DNA of 61,154 nt from Ignavibacteriales bacterium (lineage in GTDB: Bacteria > Bacteroidota > Ignavibacteria > Ignavibacteriales > SURF-24). A program made the position numbers and the translations under genes. Every line of letters begins with the position of its first letter. The stretch's first letter is position 1. The notes under the pieces are model-generated. The model was not told where the DNA came from and did no database searches. It was given only the letters and a program-made list of their open reading frames with translations. The DNA lies in NCBI GenBank assembly GCA_026390815.1, contig JAPLFH010000031.1:1-61154 (forward strand). The letters run 5' to 3'. Shown in pieces: positions 46,019-56,100 of the stretch.

Positions 46019-47506
46019 ATGAAATATAAAATTTCTCTGTTGTTAATTGTATCGTTCATTAGCCTCCATTCACAAAATAAAAATCAAACAGACGTACCAG
46101 GTTTGTCGTCAATTTCCAAACAAAGTTTAATGAAAACAGTTAGCTATCTTGCTTCAAAAGAATTAGCGGGAAGATTATCCGGCAGCAAAGGTTATAATAA
46201 AGCGGCATATTTTATTGCGAACGAATTTTCTTACCTAAACCTTAAACCGCTTGGTGATGAAAATTATTTTCAAAAATTTAAAGTTGAATACAACGAAATT
46301 AATTCACCTATAAAACTTAATTTAGTTGATGAAGGAATAATCAAAAAAGAATATAAACTTGGGAAAGATTTTGTGTGCCGCGGATTTACAGGAGCAAATC
46401 ACTTAACTGCTCCGCTGGCTTTTGTTGGTTATGGATTAACGAAACCCGGAATTGGTTATGATGATTATGCCGGTATGGATGTTAAAGGAAAAATAGTAAT
46501 TGCCTTTAAATACAATCCCAAATGGAGAATTAATGATACATCAGATTGGGGTGAAGGATCAATCAGATACAAAATTTCTAACGCTGCTAAACATGGAGCT
46601 GTTGCTCTGCTACTGGTTTCATTTCCCAATGATGCAAAGCCACAAAAAACTATTTTAAGTATTCTTGAAGGTGAAGGGGAGCAGAAAGAGGATTTTCCAT
46701 CTTTGCATATTGATATTCCGGTTGCAGATGAATTTCTTACCGGAAGCGGATTTTCGTTAAAAGAACTTGAAACAAAAATTGATTCGCTAAAAAAACCAAA
46801 TTCAATTTTATTAAAAACTTCTGCTGAAGTTGATGTGCATTCAAAATATTTTAAAGAACAGGAAACGATGAACCTTGTTGGTTTACTTGAAGGATCGGAT
46901 GAAAAACTGAAGGATGAATATCTTGTTATCGGCGCTCATTTAGATCATGTAGGTAGCCAAGGTGGGGAAATATTTGCTCCTGGAGCAAATGATAATGCTT
47001 CCGGCTCAGCCGCTGTTTTAGAAATTGCAAGAACTTTTATTGCAAATAATATAAAACCCAAACGCTCAATTATTTTTGTATTATTTGCAAGTGAGGAAAT
47101 TGGATTAGCCGGCGCAAAGCATTTTGTAGATAATCCTCCAGTTCCGCTTGATAAAATTACAGCAATGATTAATCTTGATTGTGTCGGTTATGGAGACAGC
47201 ATCCAGGTTGGTAATGGCTTGAGTTCGCCACAATTATGGCAGCTTGCAAGGAGAAACGATTCCCTTTACACAAAAATGATGGTTAGGACTACGTGGGCTG
47301 GCGGCGGCGCAGATGCAACACCGTTTCATCAGAAAAAAATTCCGTGCGCTTACTTTGTTACAACTAACAGCTACGAACATCTGCATTGTTTAACCGATAC
47401 ACCAGAAACTTTAAACAAGGATTTGTTTGAAAGAATAACAAAGCTGGCTTACTTAACTGCATATGAAGCAGCTTGTGGAATTTACAAAAAAGAGGAAGTA
47501 AAATAA
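46019..47506 (+). CDS. Secreted M28 metallopeptidase with PA domain
   Basis: A 495-aa secreted zinc aminopeptidase with a signal peptide (ISLHSQ end). Residues about 50-110 include LASKELAGRLSGSKGYN, a common M28 prodomain motif. A PA domain (about 130-245; FVGYGLTKPGIGYDDYAGMDVKGK split) is inserted before the catalytic core. Zinc ligands are visible: H in GAHLDHVG, D in GANDNASGS, EE in FASEEIGLAG, D in NLDCVG, and the last His in YEHLHCLTDT. The family trims N-terminal residues from peptides outside the cytoplasm. It is a single gene under a recognisable promoter. Confidence 0.92.
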   Translation: MKYKISLLLIVSFISLHSQNKNQTDVPGLSSISKQSLMKTVSYLASKELAGRLSGSKGYNKAAYFIANEFSYLNLKPLGDENYFQKFKVEYNEINSPIKLNLVDEGIIKKEYKLGKDFVCRGFTGANHLTAPLAFVGYGLTKPGIGYDDYAGMDVKGKIVIAFKYNPKWRINDTSDWGEGSIRYKISNAAKHGAVALLLVSFPNDAKPQKTILSILEGEGEQKEDFPSLHIDIPVADEFLTGSGFSLKELETKIDSLKKPNSILLKTSAEVDVHSKYFKEQETMNLVGLLEGSDEKLKDEYLVIGAHLDHVGSQGGEIFAPGANDNASGSAAVLEIARTFIANNIKPKRSIIFVLFASEEIGLAGAKHFVDNPPVPLDKITAMINLDCVGYGDSIQVGNGLSSPQLWQLARRNDSLYTKMMVRTTWAGGGADATPFHQKKIPCAYFVTTNSYEHLHCLTDTPETLNKDLFERITKLAYLTAYEAACGIYKKEEVK

Positions 47507-47671
47507 AATTATACCAAAAGCAGTTACTCTTTTAACCGGTTATCCTACCAAAGCGGAAACTATTTTTAACTGGGTGGAAAAATATTTGTTGCAAAGTATT
47601 TGGCTGATTAAAATCAATCAGGTTTAATAAACAGATAAATAATTGTGCAAATTTTCCCTTGTCTACAAAAA

Positions 47672-47694
47672 GGGGTTACGATTTACGTAACCCC
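47672..47694 (-). terminator. Terminator of the lipoprotein-ferredoxin unit
   Basis: GGGGTTACG (47672-47680) and CGTAACCCC (47686-47694) form a perfect 9-bp stem with a 5-base loop, 23 bp after the ferredoxin stop. The minus-strand continuation begins CTTTTTG-like, giving a short U run. Confidence 0.8.
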
Positions 47695-47717
47695 CCAGGT
47701 ATGTGAATGAAATTATT

Positions 47718-47954
47718 TTACACGTCCCAATATTTGCATTCGTCATATCCACCATTTGATTTTGCACAACACAAAACAATTTCTATAAATAATATATAGT
47801 ATTTGTTAACCTGGCAGGCTTCAAGTGGACAGGCAAGGATGCATCTATCACAACCGATGCACCAATCCATATCAATTTGTAAGTTTCCATTTTTGTTGAT
47901 ATAAATTGCTTCCATTTCGCAAACTTTTACACAAGGGTATTGTCTTCGGACCAT
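47718..47954 (-). CDS. Small, half-complete ferredoxin-like protein
   Basis: A 78-aa protein with a strong ribosome site (TAGGAGATATTATG region). One complete [4Fe-4S] motif is present: CIGCDRCILACP, Cys 32, 35, 38 and 42. The expected partner motif is only half there (YPCVKVCEMEAIY, Cys 8 and 12, without the preceding CxxC). The C-terminus adds Cys 47, 62, 63 and 73 in CCAKSNGGYDEC. The layout resembles the middle of DMSO-reductase or hydrogenase-type iron-sulfur subunits, cut down at both ends. The start is well supported, so it is probably a real minimal protein rather than a fragment. It is the second gene after the lipoprotein at 48003-48473. Confidence 0.65.
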   Translation of the reverse strand: MVRRQYPCVKVCEMEAIYINKNGNLQIDMDWCIGCDRCILACPLEACQVNKYYILFIEIVLCCAKSNGGYDECKYWDV

Positions 47955-48002
47955 AATATCTCCTAAAAATTTATTAATAATTTTTAATTCTAAAATAATT
48001 AT

Positions 48003-48473
48003 TTAACTTTTTTTAATATGGATAAATCGATTTCTTAAACCTACCCGATCAATGTTTGCAAGCAATTTAATAGTTTTACCAGGTTCCAATAACAAAACGT
48101 CACCATTAGCAAGACCGGTAACATAAGCAAAAGAGCCATCTGCATTCAATAAATTTACATTTACTGTTTGCAATTTAAACGAATCATTGTTGTTAATAAT
48201 TTTTGTTACAAGATTAACACCCTTTCTGGCATTAGTAATTGAGCTTAAAGGAATTTTGGATACGTTTTCGCCGGTTGTTTTGCTTAGGTTTGCACTTACA
48301 ACGTAATTTGGTTCTTTGGATATTGCTTTGTCTAACTTGGAATGTGTTTCAACATCTCCTGTATCTGTAACTTTAGAACAGGAGCTGTTTATTGAGATGA
48401 GTAAAGGAGCCCCCAATAAAATTGCACCGTATTTTAAAAAGTCTTTACGGTTTAGTTTTTTAGTAAATTGCAT
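48003..48473 (-). CDS. Uncharacterised lipoprotein with Tat-like leader
   Basis: A 156-aa exported protein starting after GGAGGT. The leader NRKDFLKYGAILLGAPLLI followed by SINSSC33 looks like a Tat-type leader (only one Arg in the motif) ending in a lipobox. The mature part is beta-rich (TGENVSKIPLSSI, VTGLANGDVLLLEPGKTIKLLAN). I recognise no family. Its one clear link is the ferredoxin-like gene 48 bp downstream, and Tat-like export is typical of redox-associated proteins, so a redox role is possible but unproven. Confidence 0.6.
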   Translation of the reverse strand: MQFTKKLNRKDFLKYGAILLGAPLLISINSSCSKVTDTGDVETHSKLDKAISKEPNYVVSANLSKTTGENVSKIPLSSITNARKGVNLVTKIINNNDSFKLQTVNVNLLNADGSFAYVTGLANGDVLLLEPGKTIKLLANIDRVGLRNRFIHIKKS

Positions 48474-48520
48474 AGAACCTCCAATGAATGTTAAAATAAA
48501 TGATTAGTTAATTGGCATTT

Positions 48521-48550
48521 CAAAAATATAAATTCGACAGTCTTATCCAA
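48521..48550 (-). promoter_or_regulatory. Bacteroidetes-type promoter of the lipoprotein-ferredoxin unit
   Basis: On the minus strand TTG (48548-48550), exactly 19 bases, then TATTTTTG (48521-48528), matching TTG-N19-TAnnTTTG. It lies 47 bp before the lipoprotein ATG. Confidence 0.65.
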
Positions 48551-48681
48551 GATTTTTTTTAACTTTTTTAATTTGGGCTTATAACAATAATAATGCCGGA
48601 CAGATGCTAAAACATCCGTTTTTAAGGTTTACATCAGCTTAAAAATTAAATTGGAAGGTAATAGATTTTCAGATAGAAGAA

Positions 48682-49731
48682 TTAGCGGTTAAACAAAAAA
48701 TCCCAAAATGATTTCGATTTTTTTTGGCTCCTCCAAAATTTAATGTATTTATCCTGTGTAATAAGTCCGATTGGTCCCTCATAAATACCCCCATCGATCC
48801 AGCCATCATAAACTCTAACAGCAATAATGTTATCACCAGTTTTTAATAAATTTTCCGGAATATAATATCCTCTAAACTTCTGATATTCCTGATCTACAGA
48901 AATTTTATTCTCTTGAACTTGCATTCGACCTGTTGAACCAATCATTTTACCATTTATGAATACTTCATCTAAATCATCTATTTTACCAAGCATTAGTACA
49001 AGTTTTTTATTTTTAAGATTTTCGGGCAAAGTGATTTTTTTTCTGTACCAGGCAAAACCATCATAGTTTTCATATCCTTGAGATTCCCAATTTGCAGGCA
49101 CAAATATCTGTGACCATTCCTTATCATTATAATTTGCTCCTTTCCACTCATTCTCGTCCCCGGTTTTAAACTTCCACATTCCTTCCAAAACAACGTCAGC
49201 TTGCAATACATTGGTTTGATAATAAAATCCAATATCACCATTAACAATTCCACCACCCAGTTGCGCATCATAAACTCTAACTGCCAGAACATTTTCGCTA
49301 TTAAATTTAATAAGGTAATTTGGAACATAATATTTTCTAAAAGCACTATATGCAGTATTATATTCAGGGGGAAAAGATCCCGAAGCGCCAATTGGAGTAC
49401 CATTTAAATAAACTTCATCAACATCATCTATATAACCAAGAAACAAGAAAATACTTTTTCCTTTAAGATCATTTGGACAGAAAAAATGTTTGCGGTACCA
49501 GGCATATCCATCATATCCGTAGAATCCTTGATCTTCCCAGGGAGAAGGAACTTTAATTTCTTCCCAGCTCTTGTCTTTGTAATTTGGAAGAGACCATTGT
49601 TTATCATCCCCAATTGAGAATTTCCATAAACCTTTTAGGTTTAATATCCTCTCCCAATCGCGCGCAAACAGATTTTGGGATGACGTGAAAGTAATTATAC
49701 TTAACAACAATATTTTTTTTATGAAGCTCAT
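48682..49731 (-). CDS. Secreted protein with two galactose-binding-like repeats
   Basis: A 349-aa secreted protein, signal peptide ending ...NLFA. Two copies of a jelly-roll domain fill it (about 28-175 and 180-335). Each reads GxWKFxxGDxxxW, a second half PxxWExQGFxxYDGxAWYRK, then DDxDEVxxNGxxIGxxG and a terminal VLAVRVYD segment. The fold corresponds to the sugar-binding domain found at the N-terminus of GH2 enzymes and in sialate O-acetylesterases. No catalytic domain is attached, so it probably binds carbohydrate or acts as a surface accessory. Confidence 0.8.
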   Translation of the reverse strand: MSFIKKILLLSIITFTSSQNLFARDWERILNLKGLWKFSIGDDKQWSLPNYKDKSWEEIKVPSPWEDQGFYGYDGYAWYRKHFFCPNDLKGKSIFLFLGYIDDVDEVYLNGTPIGASGSFPPEYNTAYSAFRKYYVPNYLIKFNSENVLAVRVYDAQLGGGIVNGDIGFYYQTNVLQADVVLEGMWKFKTGDENEWKGANYNDKEWSQIFVPANWESQGYENYDGFAWYRKKITLPENLKNKKLVLMLGKIDDLDEVFINGKMIGSTGRMQVQENKISVDQEYQKFRGYYIPENLLKTGDNIIAVRVYDGWIDGGIYEGPIGLITQDKYIKFWRSQKKSKSFWDFLFNR

Positions 49732-49831
49732 TAATGTTTTCTATTGTAATTATAATTTATAAACTATTATTAGAGAGATAGTCATAATCAAGTAAAAAAT
49801 TGTAAAATTTTGTCATACCCTACTTTATTTT

Positions 49832-50266
49832 TTATTTTCCTACTTCAGAAATTTGAACTATTCCCATTACTTTTAAATATTCATTATAAATTGCCGTACA
49901 CATTCTTCTTACTTTCTGATCATTATCTTTTTCAGCAAAAGTTTTTACCAAATCAATACCATCAGCTTCTCCAATTTGATATAAAGACAAGGCTATTAGT
50001 ATTCTATTGCTTGGGAATGTTTCTTTTTTTAATTGCTCCATTAACTCATTTTTTAATTCTGACAATTTGTATTTTCCAACCATATAAATACTGCTTCTTC
50101 TTAAACCATTATTTTCAGATTTTATTCCCAGCTTTAAGTTTTCAATTGCTGCTTTGGTTTTATCAACTTTATTTGATATGGGATCGCAGGCTGAATAAGC
50201 ATTTGCATATATTGCGGTTAATGCAACTGCTATTAAAAAAAATTTGGTCGTCATATTTTGTTTCAT
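49832..50266 (-). CDS. Small secreted helical-repeat protein
   Basis: A 144-aa protein. The start at 50266 is set by AAAGGAGA 7 bases upstream and by the signal peptide that follows (MKQNMTTKFFLIAVALTAIY, cut after NAYSA); a longer frame to 50344 has neither. The mature part has two or three HEAT-like helical pairs (ENLKLGIKSENNGLRRSSIY, LKNELMEQLKKETFPSNRIL, GLVKTFAEKDNDQKVRRMCT). Such repeats usually mediate protein contacts. No family was identified. It lies upstream of the two-component genes' 3' end, in the same direction but 237 bp away. Confidence 0.65.
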   Translation of the reverse strand: MKQNMTTKFFLIAVALTAIYANAYSACDPISNKVDKTKAAIENLKLGIKSENNGLRRSSIYMVGKYKLSELKNELMEQLKKETFPSNRILIALSLYQIGEADGIDLVKTFAEKDNDQKVRRMCTAIYNEYLKVMGIVQISEVGK

Positions 50267-50503
50267 TTTTATGTCTCCTTTATTTGATGAATATTTTTCT
50301 TTATTCATCATTTTAGACGGAAACCAGAAGAGTAGAGTTGTCAAGCGAAAGTAAAGTGTTGTAAAAGAATGTCACATCTAAAAATTTAAGGGGAGTAGGC
50401 GGATCTTTTTATTTGATGAAGAATCCTCTAAGAAAAGTATAAACAATCCCAGCTTTAATATCTTAAATATTGAACCACATTTGTTTCAGTTTAATTTGAT
50501 TGC

Positions 50504-51190
50504 TTAATCAAGCAATTTATAACCAATTCCATGCACAGTTAAAATTATCTTGGGATTGTTTGAATCAATCTCAATTTTCTGACGGAGTTTTAAAATGAAG
50601 TTATCAACAGTGCGCGTTGTTGGGGATTCATCATATCCCCAAATTTTTTGTAGAAGCTCATCACGGCTAACTGTTTTGTTTTTGTTTTCCCAAAGGTAAT
50701 GGAGAATTTCAAATTCCTTGTGAGACATTTGAACTGATTCGCCATCAGCGTCGGCGTTATAAGAAGTAAAGTTTACTTCTATTTTTCCAATCCTTACCTG
50801 TACGTCTTTTTTCTCAGGCACATTTTCTTCGGATCTTCGCAGGATGGCTTTAATTCTAGCCAGTAGTTCCCGTAAGCTGAATGGTTTTGTAACATAATCA
50901 TCGGCTCCTAATTCAAGTCCAAGTACTTTATCAATTTCTTCTCCTTTGGCAGTAACCAAAATTACCGGAGTCTTAATCCCTTCTTTTCTTATCCGTTTAC
51001 ATACATCAAAACCTGAAAGTTTGGGAAGCATAACATCAAGAAGGATTAAGTTAAACTGGTTATTAAGAATTTTATTTACCGCTATTTCACCATCTTCAGC
51101 ATAATCAACTTCATAACCTTCAAATTCAAGATTATCTTTCAAACCCATTCTCATATGAGTTTCATCTTCAACAATTAAAATCTTTATCAT
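50504..51190 (-). CDS. OmpR-family response regulator
   Basis: A 228-aa response regulator. Receiver domain residues 1-120: acidic pocket VEDE (7-10), phospho-Asp52 in LILLDVMLP and Lys in VTKPFSLRELLARI. The winged-helix DNA-binding domain occupies about 130-228 (MSHKEFEILHYLWENKNKTVSRDELL split; WGYDESPTTRTVDNFILKLRQKI split). It should be phosphorylated by the kinase encoded 21 bp upstream in the same operon and regulate transcription. Targets are unknown; no repeated operator was found in the window. Confidence 0.94.
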   Translation of the reverse strand: MIKILIVEDETHMRMGLKDNLEFEGYEVDYAEDGEIAVNKILNNQFNLILLDVMLPKLSGFDVCKRIRKEGIKTPVILVTAKGEEIDKVLGLELGADDYVTKPFSLRELLARIKAILRRSEENVPEKKDVQVRIGKIEVNFTSYNADADGESVQMSHKEFEILHYLWENKNKTVSRDELLQKIWGYDESPTTRTVDNFILKLRQKIEIDSNNPKIILTVHGIGYKLLD

Positions 51191-51211
51191 TTTATTCTCC
51201 TAAAATTTATC

Positions 51212-52804
51212 TTAAATTTTTACTGGTAATGAAATTTTAAAACTGCTTCCTTTACCAGGATTACTATCCACTGTTATTTTAGCCTTATGCACATCCACAA
51301 TGTACTTTACTAATGATAAGCCCAATCCCGTTCCTTTAGTGTTGTGCAAATTTCCAGAAGTAACACGGTAGAATTTTTCAAAAATTCTTTTCTGATCTTC
51401 TTTAGAAATACCAATTCCACAATCCTGAACTTCTACATATACTGATTCTTTTTCTTTACCCGTTTTTATAGTTATATCTTTTTTTGTGTCACTGTACTTT
51501 ACAGCATTATCAATTAAGTTTATTATTGCTTCTGATAAAGCTTCTTTATCTGCTTTTACAGGTGAAAGATTTTCTTCTTTCTGAAATGAAAAAACAAATC
51601 CATTGCTTTGAAGATGATAGGTGTATGTATTAAAAATATTTTCCACAAGATTGTTAAGATCCGTTTCCTCTAAATGATATTTTATTTTCCCCGCTTCCAT
51701 TTTGGAAAAATTAAGAATCTTATTAACAATCTTGCTTAACCTGTTAGCTTCCTGGCTGATGATCTTATAATACTCTTTCTTTTTTTCTTCAGTTTTTACA
51801 CGCTCCAATTCCAATGTTTCAGCAAACATTGTAATCAAAGCTAATGGGGTTCTTAATTCGTGAGACACATTAGAAACGAAATCCGATTTTATCTGCGCCA
51901 GCTCAATTTCTTTTCTTATACTTTTATATGCTAACCACAAACCAGTAATCAGAACAATGTTTAATAGTACAATTAACGCCAGGTTAAATTGTGATCTTGC
52001 ATTTACCAGACCACTAATTGTTTCCCCTTTTAGTGTAATACCAAGGCTATAATCTGGAAGGAGCCAAAGGGATTTTCTTTGTTCAATCTTATTAATATCA
52101 ATTTCTTCTGTGGAATATATAATTCTATTATTTGAATTATTAAATACAGTTATTGTAAATTTTTGCTGCGAAACATTTTGTAGTTTTGGTAAAAGAATTT
52201 GCCTGATAAAAACATTCGGATCGAAAATGATAACACAAATTTTAGCTTTGCTGTATTTGGCATTTAACAAGAACATAATTACGGAATTGTTTCCTACGGT
52301 TGAATCCTGAAGGGTTTCAAATTTTTGGTAACCTCCTTGTTTATAGGTGAATAATCTTCTGGTTTTACTTTCATTAGCAAAAATAATCTTCTTTGCAGTC
52401 TCCACATTAAAGGCTGAGAATTTTTTAGCTTTAGTTGGGAAAAAATCTATGTCCTGGTTGGGAATACTGTCAGTAAAAAAAATTAAGTTGATTGATGTAT
52501 TTAAACTTAAAAATTCATCGATTCGTTTCTGGAATTCCGAAACATTTTTTTGTTTATCAATTAAAGCAAGGTTTAACTTTGTTGCCCAGGTGCCAACTAT
52601 ATCTTCAGAATATTGGTTTACTGAAAAAAGAATTGCATCCAGTTGGTTGTTATAAATTGATTGTATTACTTTTTCATTTTCACTTAAAGAACTAAGTTCA
52701 TAAATAGAAAAAAATAGCGCCGGTAACAATATTATTAAAAAAAGTATTAATCCAATTCTGGTAATTGGTTTTTGATTAGACAAAGACGATAATTTTCTAT
52801 TCAT
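51212..52804 (-). CDS. Membrane sensor histidine kinase, partner of the OmpR regulator
   Basis: A 530-aa kinase. One membrane helix near residues 15-37, an extracytoplasmic sensor region (about 38-270) without a recognised family, a second helix (about 273-293), then HisKA with DFVSNVSHELRTPLALITMF and HATPase (AIINLIDNAVKYSD, DCGIGISKED, GTGLGLSLV). There is no HAMP domain between helix 2 and the H-box, only a short charged helix. Kinase-first order followed by the regulator after 21 bp indicates one operon. The signal is unknown. Confidence 0.93.
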   Translation of the reverse strand: MNRKLSSLSNQKPITRIGLILFLIILLPALFFSIYELSSLSENEKVIQSIYNNQLDAILFSVNQYSEDIVGTWATKLNLALIDKQKNVSEFQKRIDEFLSLNTSINLIFFTDSIPNQDIDFFPTKAKKFSAFNVETAKKIIFANESKTRRLFTYKQGGYQKFETLQDSTVGNNSVIMFLLNAKYSKAKICVIIFDPNVFIRQILLPKLQNVSQQKFTITVFNNSNNRIIYSTEEIDINKIEQRKSLWLLPDYSLGITLKGETISGLVNARSQFNLALIVLLNIVLITGLWLAYKSIRKEIELAQIKSDFVSNVSHELRTPLALITMFAETLELERVKTEEKKKEYYKIISQEANRLSKIVNKILNFSKMEAGKIKYHLEETDLNNLVENIFNTYTYHLQSNGFVFSFQKEENLSPVKADKEALSEAIINLIDNAVKYSDTKKDITIKTGKEKESVYVEVQDCGIGISKEDQKRIFEKFYRVTSGNLHNTKGTGLGLSLVKYIVDVHKAKITVDSNPGKGSSFKISLPVKI

Positions 52805-53182
52805 ATTTACCTGCTAAGAAAAATAATGAAAAGTGATAATATATGATAGAGACATTTATTGAATCATCAAATATTCGGTTCACATTAAAAATCCCCCACT
52901 AAATTTTGTTTTGTTTTTCCCAGCTACAAGAATAGTAAGCAAATTTATTCTTAACAATCCGGTTGTGAAATCAATAGAGAAGTTCTCAAAAAGAAAAGAT
53001 TACTACATTTTATGTCTAAAAAAATTTAATCGGTAATAATTATCTTCAATTGGAGATATTTAACCAGTATAAATTCACCGTAAAAATTTATTCTCTTTTT
53101 TTTATCCGTTTTTCAATTTATTATTGCGGCACCTTCTTTGCTAAGTCATAAGAAGTTCTTAAAATATGCAAGGAGTGCAATT
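52805..53182. other. Divergent intergenic region without genes
   Basis: A 378-bp AT-rich stretch between the sensor kinase (minus) and the T9SS glycosidase (plus). On the minus strand TAAATTTG (52940-52947) could be a -7 element, but the nearest TTG is 24 bases away. No repeat, RNA gene or small gene was recognised. Confidence 0.5.
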
Positions 53183-56100
53183 ATGTTTAGAGTAACTTTA
53201 AAGGGGTCGCTCAAAATGGCACTTCTGGTAACTTTGTTATTTACAAAAGCGTTTTCTCAAAATTTTGTCTACACTCAAAATTTTGAAACCATAAATCCAT
53301 TCAAATTTTGGACTTCAAACGCCACCTACACAATAAACTTTTTTGGTCCATCCAGCGATCGATTTGTTGACGGGACAAAATCTTTGAAGATGGATATTAC
53401 GATTAATGGGAATGGTACAAACGATTGCTATTATTATTGGACCTTACCTGTTTCCGTTAATCTTCATGGTAAAATGGATTTTTCTGTTTACTTATGGATG
53501 GATAGTCCAACAGCGCAACTTGTAAAGCTTGGTTATGATTATGATTTTCCACCCACTGGACTTACACGAATACCCGGGGCGCCAGCGGTTACACAATTTA
53601 ACACCTGGTTTAACCAAAAAATAAGTTTATCTGATGATATAATTTATCATGCAGATTACTTTGCTCACAATAAAATATATGGCTCTACCTATGATGACTT
53701 TGGCAGGCAGCTTGGGTTTATTCCTTTAATGATTAAAGCCAAAGGTTCGCATCGCTTAGTTTTTTATATTGATAAACTTGAACTAAAAGGAACCGTTCTC
53801 GATCAAACCACTTTTCCATTACAATACACCGCATGGTGGGCAGCTTTTCAAACAAAGCTATTAGGAATTGTAACACTAAAACATACTGAGCGACTTGCAC
53901 TTCCTCCAATTCCCAACATTACTGGTTTAACGCTTACTTCAAAAGGACAGGCATATTACAATAGTCTTCAGAAAGCGAATACCGATATTAATAATCTATT
54001 TGGAATGATGGATGGTAAACCATACTTTGCTCCAACTGTAATGGATTCACTTGAAGAGCTTATTGGTTTATGGCCTAGTTGGGTTCAATTATTAAACGTA
54101 GAAATAAATAATCAAGCCGCTAAATTAGTTCCCTTCTCAATCAATCCAACTCAATACAATAGATTAACCGGAACCAATATACCTGGCGACATAATTTCAA
54201 ATCCAAAGTTTACTGCACGCGTTTGTGCAAGTGAGTATGAACCTTTTTCTTTATTTCTTCAGGCAAGAGCTGCGGTAAATAATATTAAAGTTCAGTGGAC
54301 TTCTTTAACTGGAAGCGGCGGAACAATTCCTGCATCCGCTCTTGATGCTTTTATTGCTAAAGTTTGGTACCAGAATGGTTATGATATTAATGGAAGAACG
54401 GGTAAATGGCTAACTCAGGAATTGCTTATAAAAAATGATGCTTTAATTTTAGTTGATGAAACAGCAAAAACAAATTCACTTCTTGTTCAAAGAACAGATG
54501 GAACTACTTATTATATTAATATCAGCGGAACAAGCACCTCCATCCCAACAAATGTAAAAATAAAAGATGCCGCAGTATTACAACCATTCTCTTTAACAGC
54601 GGACAGAAATAAACAACTTTGGTTTACACTTCATGTTCCAGCAAATACAGCACCTGGTAAGTATACAGGTAACATTACAATTACAGCAGATGTAATTGGA
54701 ACAGTTACAACAATACCAGTGGAAATAGAAGTTCTGTCATTCAAATTAAATCCTTCTCGCTTAAGTTATTCTCTCTATTACCACGGTTATGTTGATGACG
54801 CAAATTGGCAGAAAGATCCTTTCACTTCATTTGCAAAAAGCAGCAACCAATACAAAATTGAAATGACTGATATGAAAGAGCACGGTGTTCTTTATCCAAC
54901 AACTTATCAATCGCTTAACAATATTGGAGCAGATTTAACAATCCGCAACCAGGTAGGATTGCCAAAGGATAGATTATTTGTAACCGGATTTGAAACTGGT
55001 AATCCTTCAACAACCGCTGCTTTAACTACTTTAAAAAACTCAGTAACCTCGTGGAAAAATAAAATTGCACAATATGGTTATTCAAATCTTTATGTATATG
55101 GAATTGACGAAGCAGTTGGAGATGTTTTATTAAGCGAAAGACCCGCCTGGCAGGCAGTTCATGATGCCGGCGCAAAAGTTTTTGCTGCCGGTTATTATAA
55201 ACATTATGATGTAGTTGGTGACTTGTTGGACTGTGCAAATATTCAACCCGATCCAAGAAAAGAACAAGCGGATTTATATCATTCATCCGGAAAGAAAATA
55301 TATGATTATCATAATCCAATGGCTGGTGTTGAGGACCCGGAAGTTTACAGACGTAATTACGGTTTCCTTTTATGGAAAAATAATTATGATGGTGTAATGA
55401 ATTATGCTTATCAAAGAAATTATGGACATATATGGAACGACTTTGACCCTGAACCAACACAACCGCATCCTTACCGGGATCATGTTTACTCTTATCCAAT
55501 TTCAGATGGAGTTATAAGCACTGTTCAGTGGGAAGGTTTCCGTGAAGCTGTAGATGATATTCGCTATGTTTCAACCCTCCAGGATAAAATTGATTCTCTT
55601 AAAAATTTAGGAAGAGATGTTAGTTCATTTCAACAGTTCGCAAATTCTATTGATCCTACTCAGGATTTAAACAGTACGCGCTATGCAATAATTGATAAAA
55701 TTAACTTATTACTTGGTTCCGGTGGAATAACGGATAATATTCCTCCCGCTATCGTTTCTGTTGTTGCTCTTACTCCAAATAATGTAACGATTAAATTTTC
55801 TGAAAAAGTTAGAACAACCGAAGTCCCAGTATTATCAAACTACACAATTAACAACGGAATAACCGTAACCAATGCTCTTTTAAATTCTGCAAGAGATGAA
55901 GTTACATTAACAACAAGTTCACTTACGGCAAATAAAACTTATGCTTTAATTGTTTCCAACATTAAGGATGATGCCGGTAATGTAATTTCCGCAAACAGTA
56001 CTAATTTTCAATTTCAGCAACAACAGCAAGCAACAGCAAAAGATATTACACTGCTTGCCGAAAAAGGAATTCCTGCAAACGGAACTACATTAAAATACAA

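Noticed and set aside
45850-46059. Short minus-strand frame overlapping the M28 promoter
   Set aside because: It covers a full-match Bacteroidetes promoter for the peptidase and has no ribosome site or motif.
48003-48473. HlyD-type efflux adaptor fragment suggested by the VTGLANGD segment
   Set aside because: The protein has no coiled-coil hairpin or lipoyl domain, is complete at 156 aa and has no pump gene nearby.
49810-50316. 168-codon hydrophobic open frame on the plus strand
   Set aside because: It is antisense to the small secreted helical-repeat gene, which has a strong ribosome site and signal peptide; the hydrophobicity comes from antisense Lys/Glu codons.
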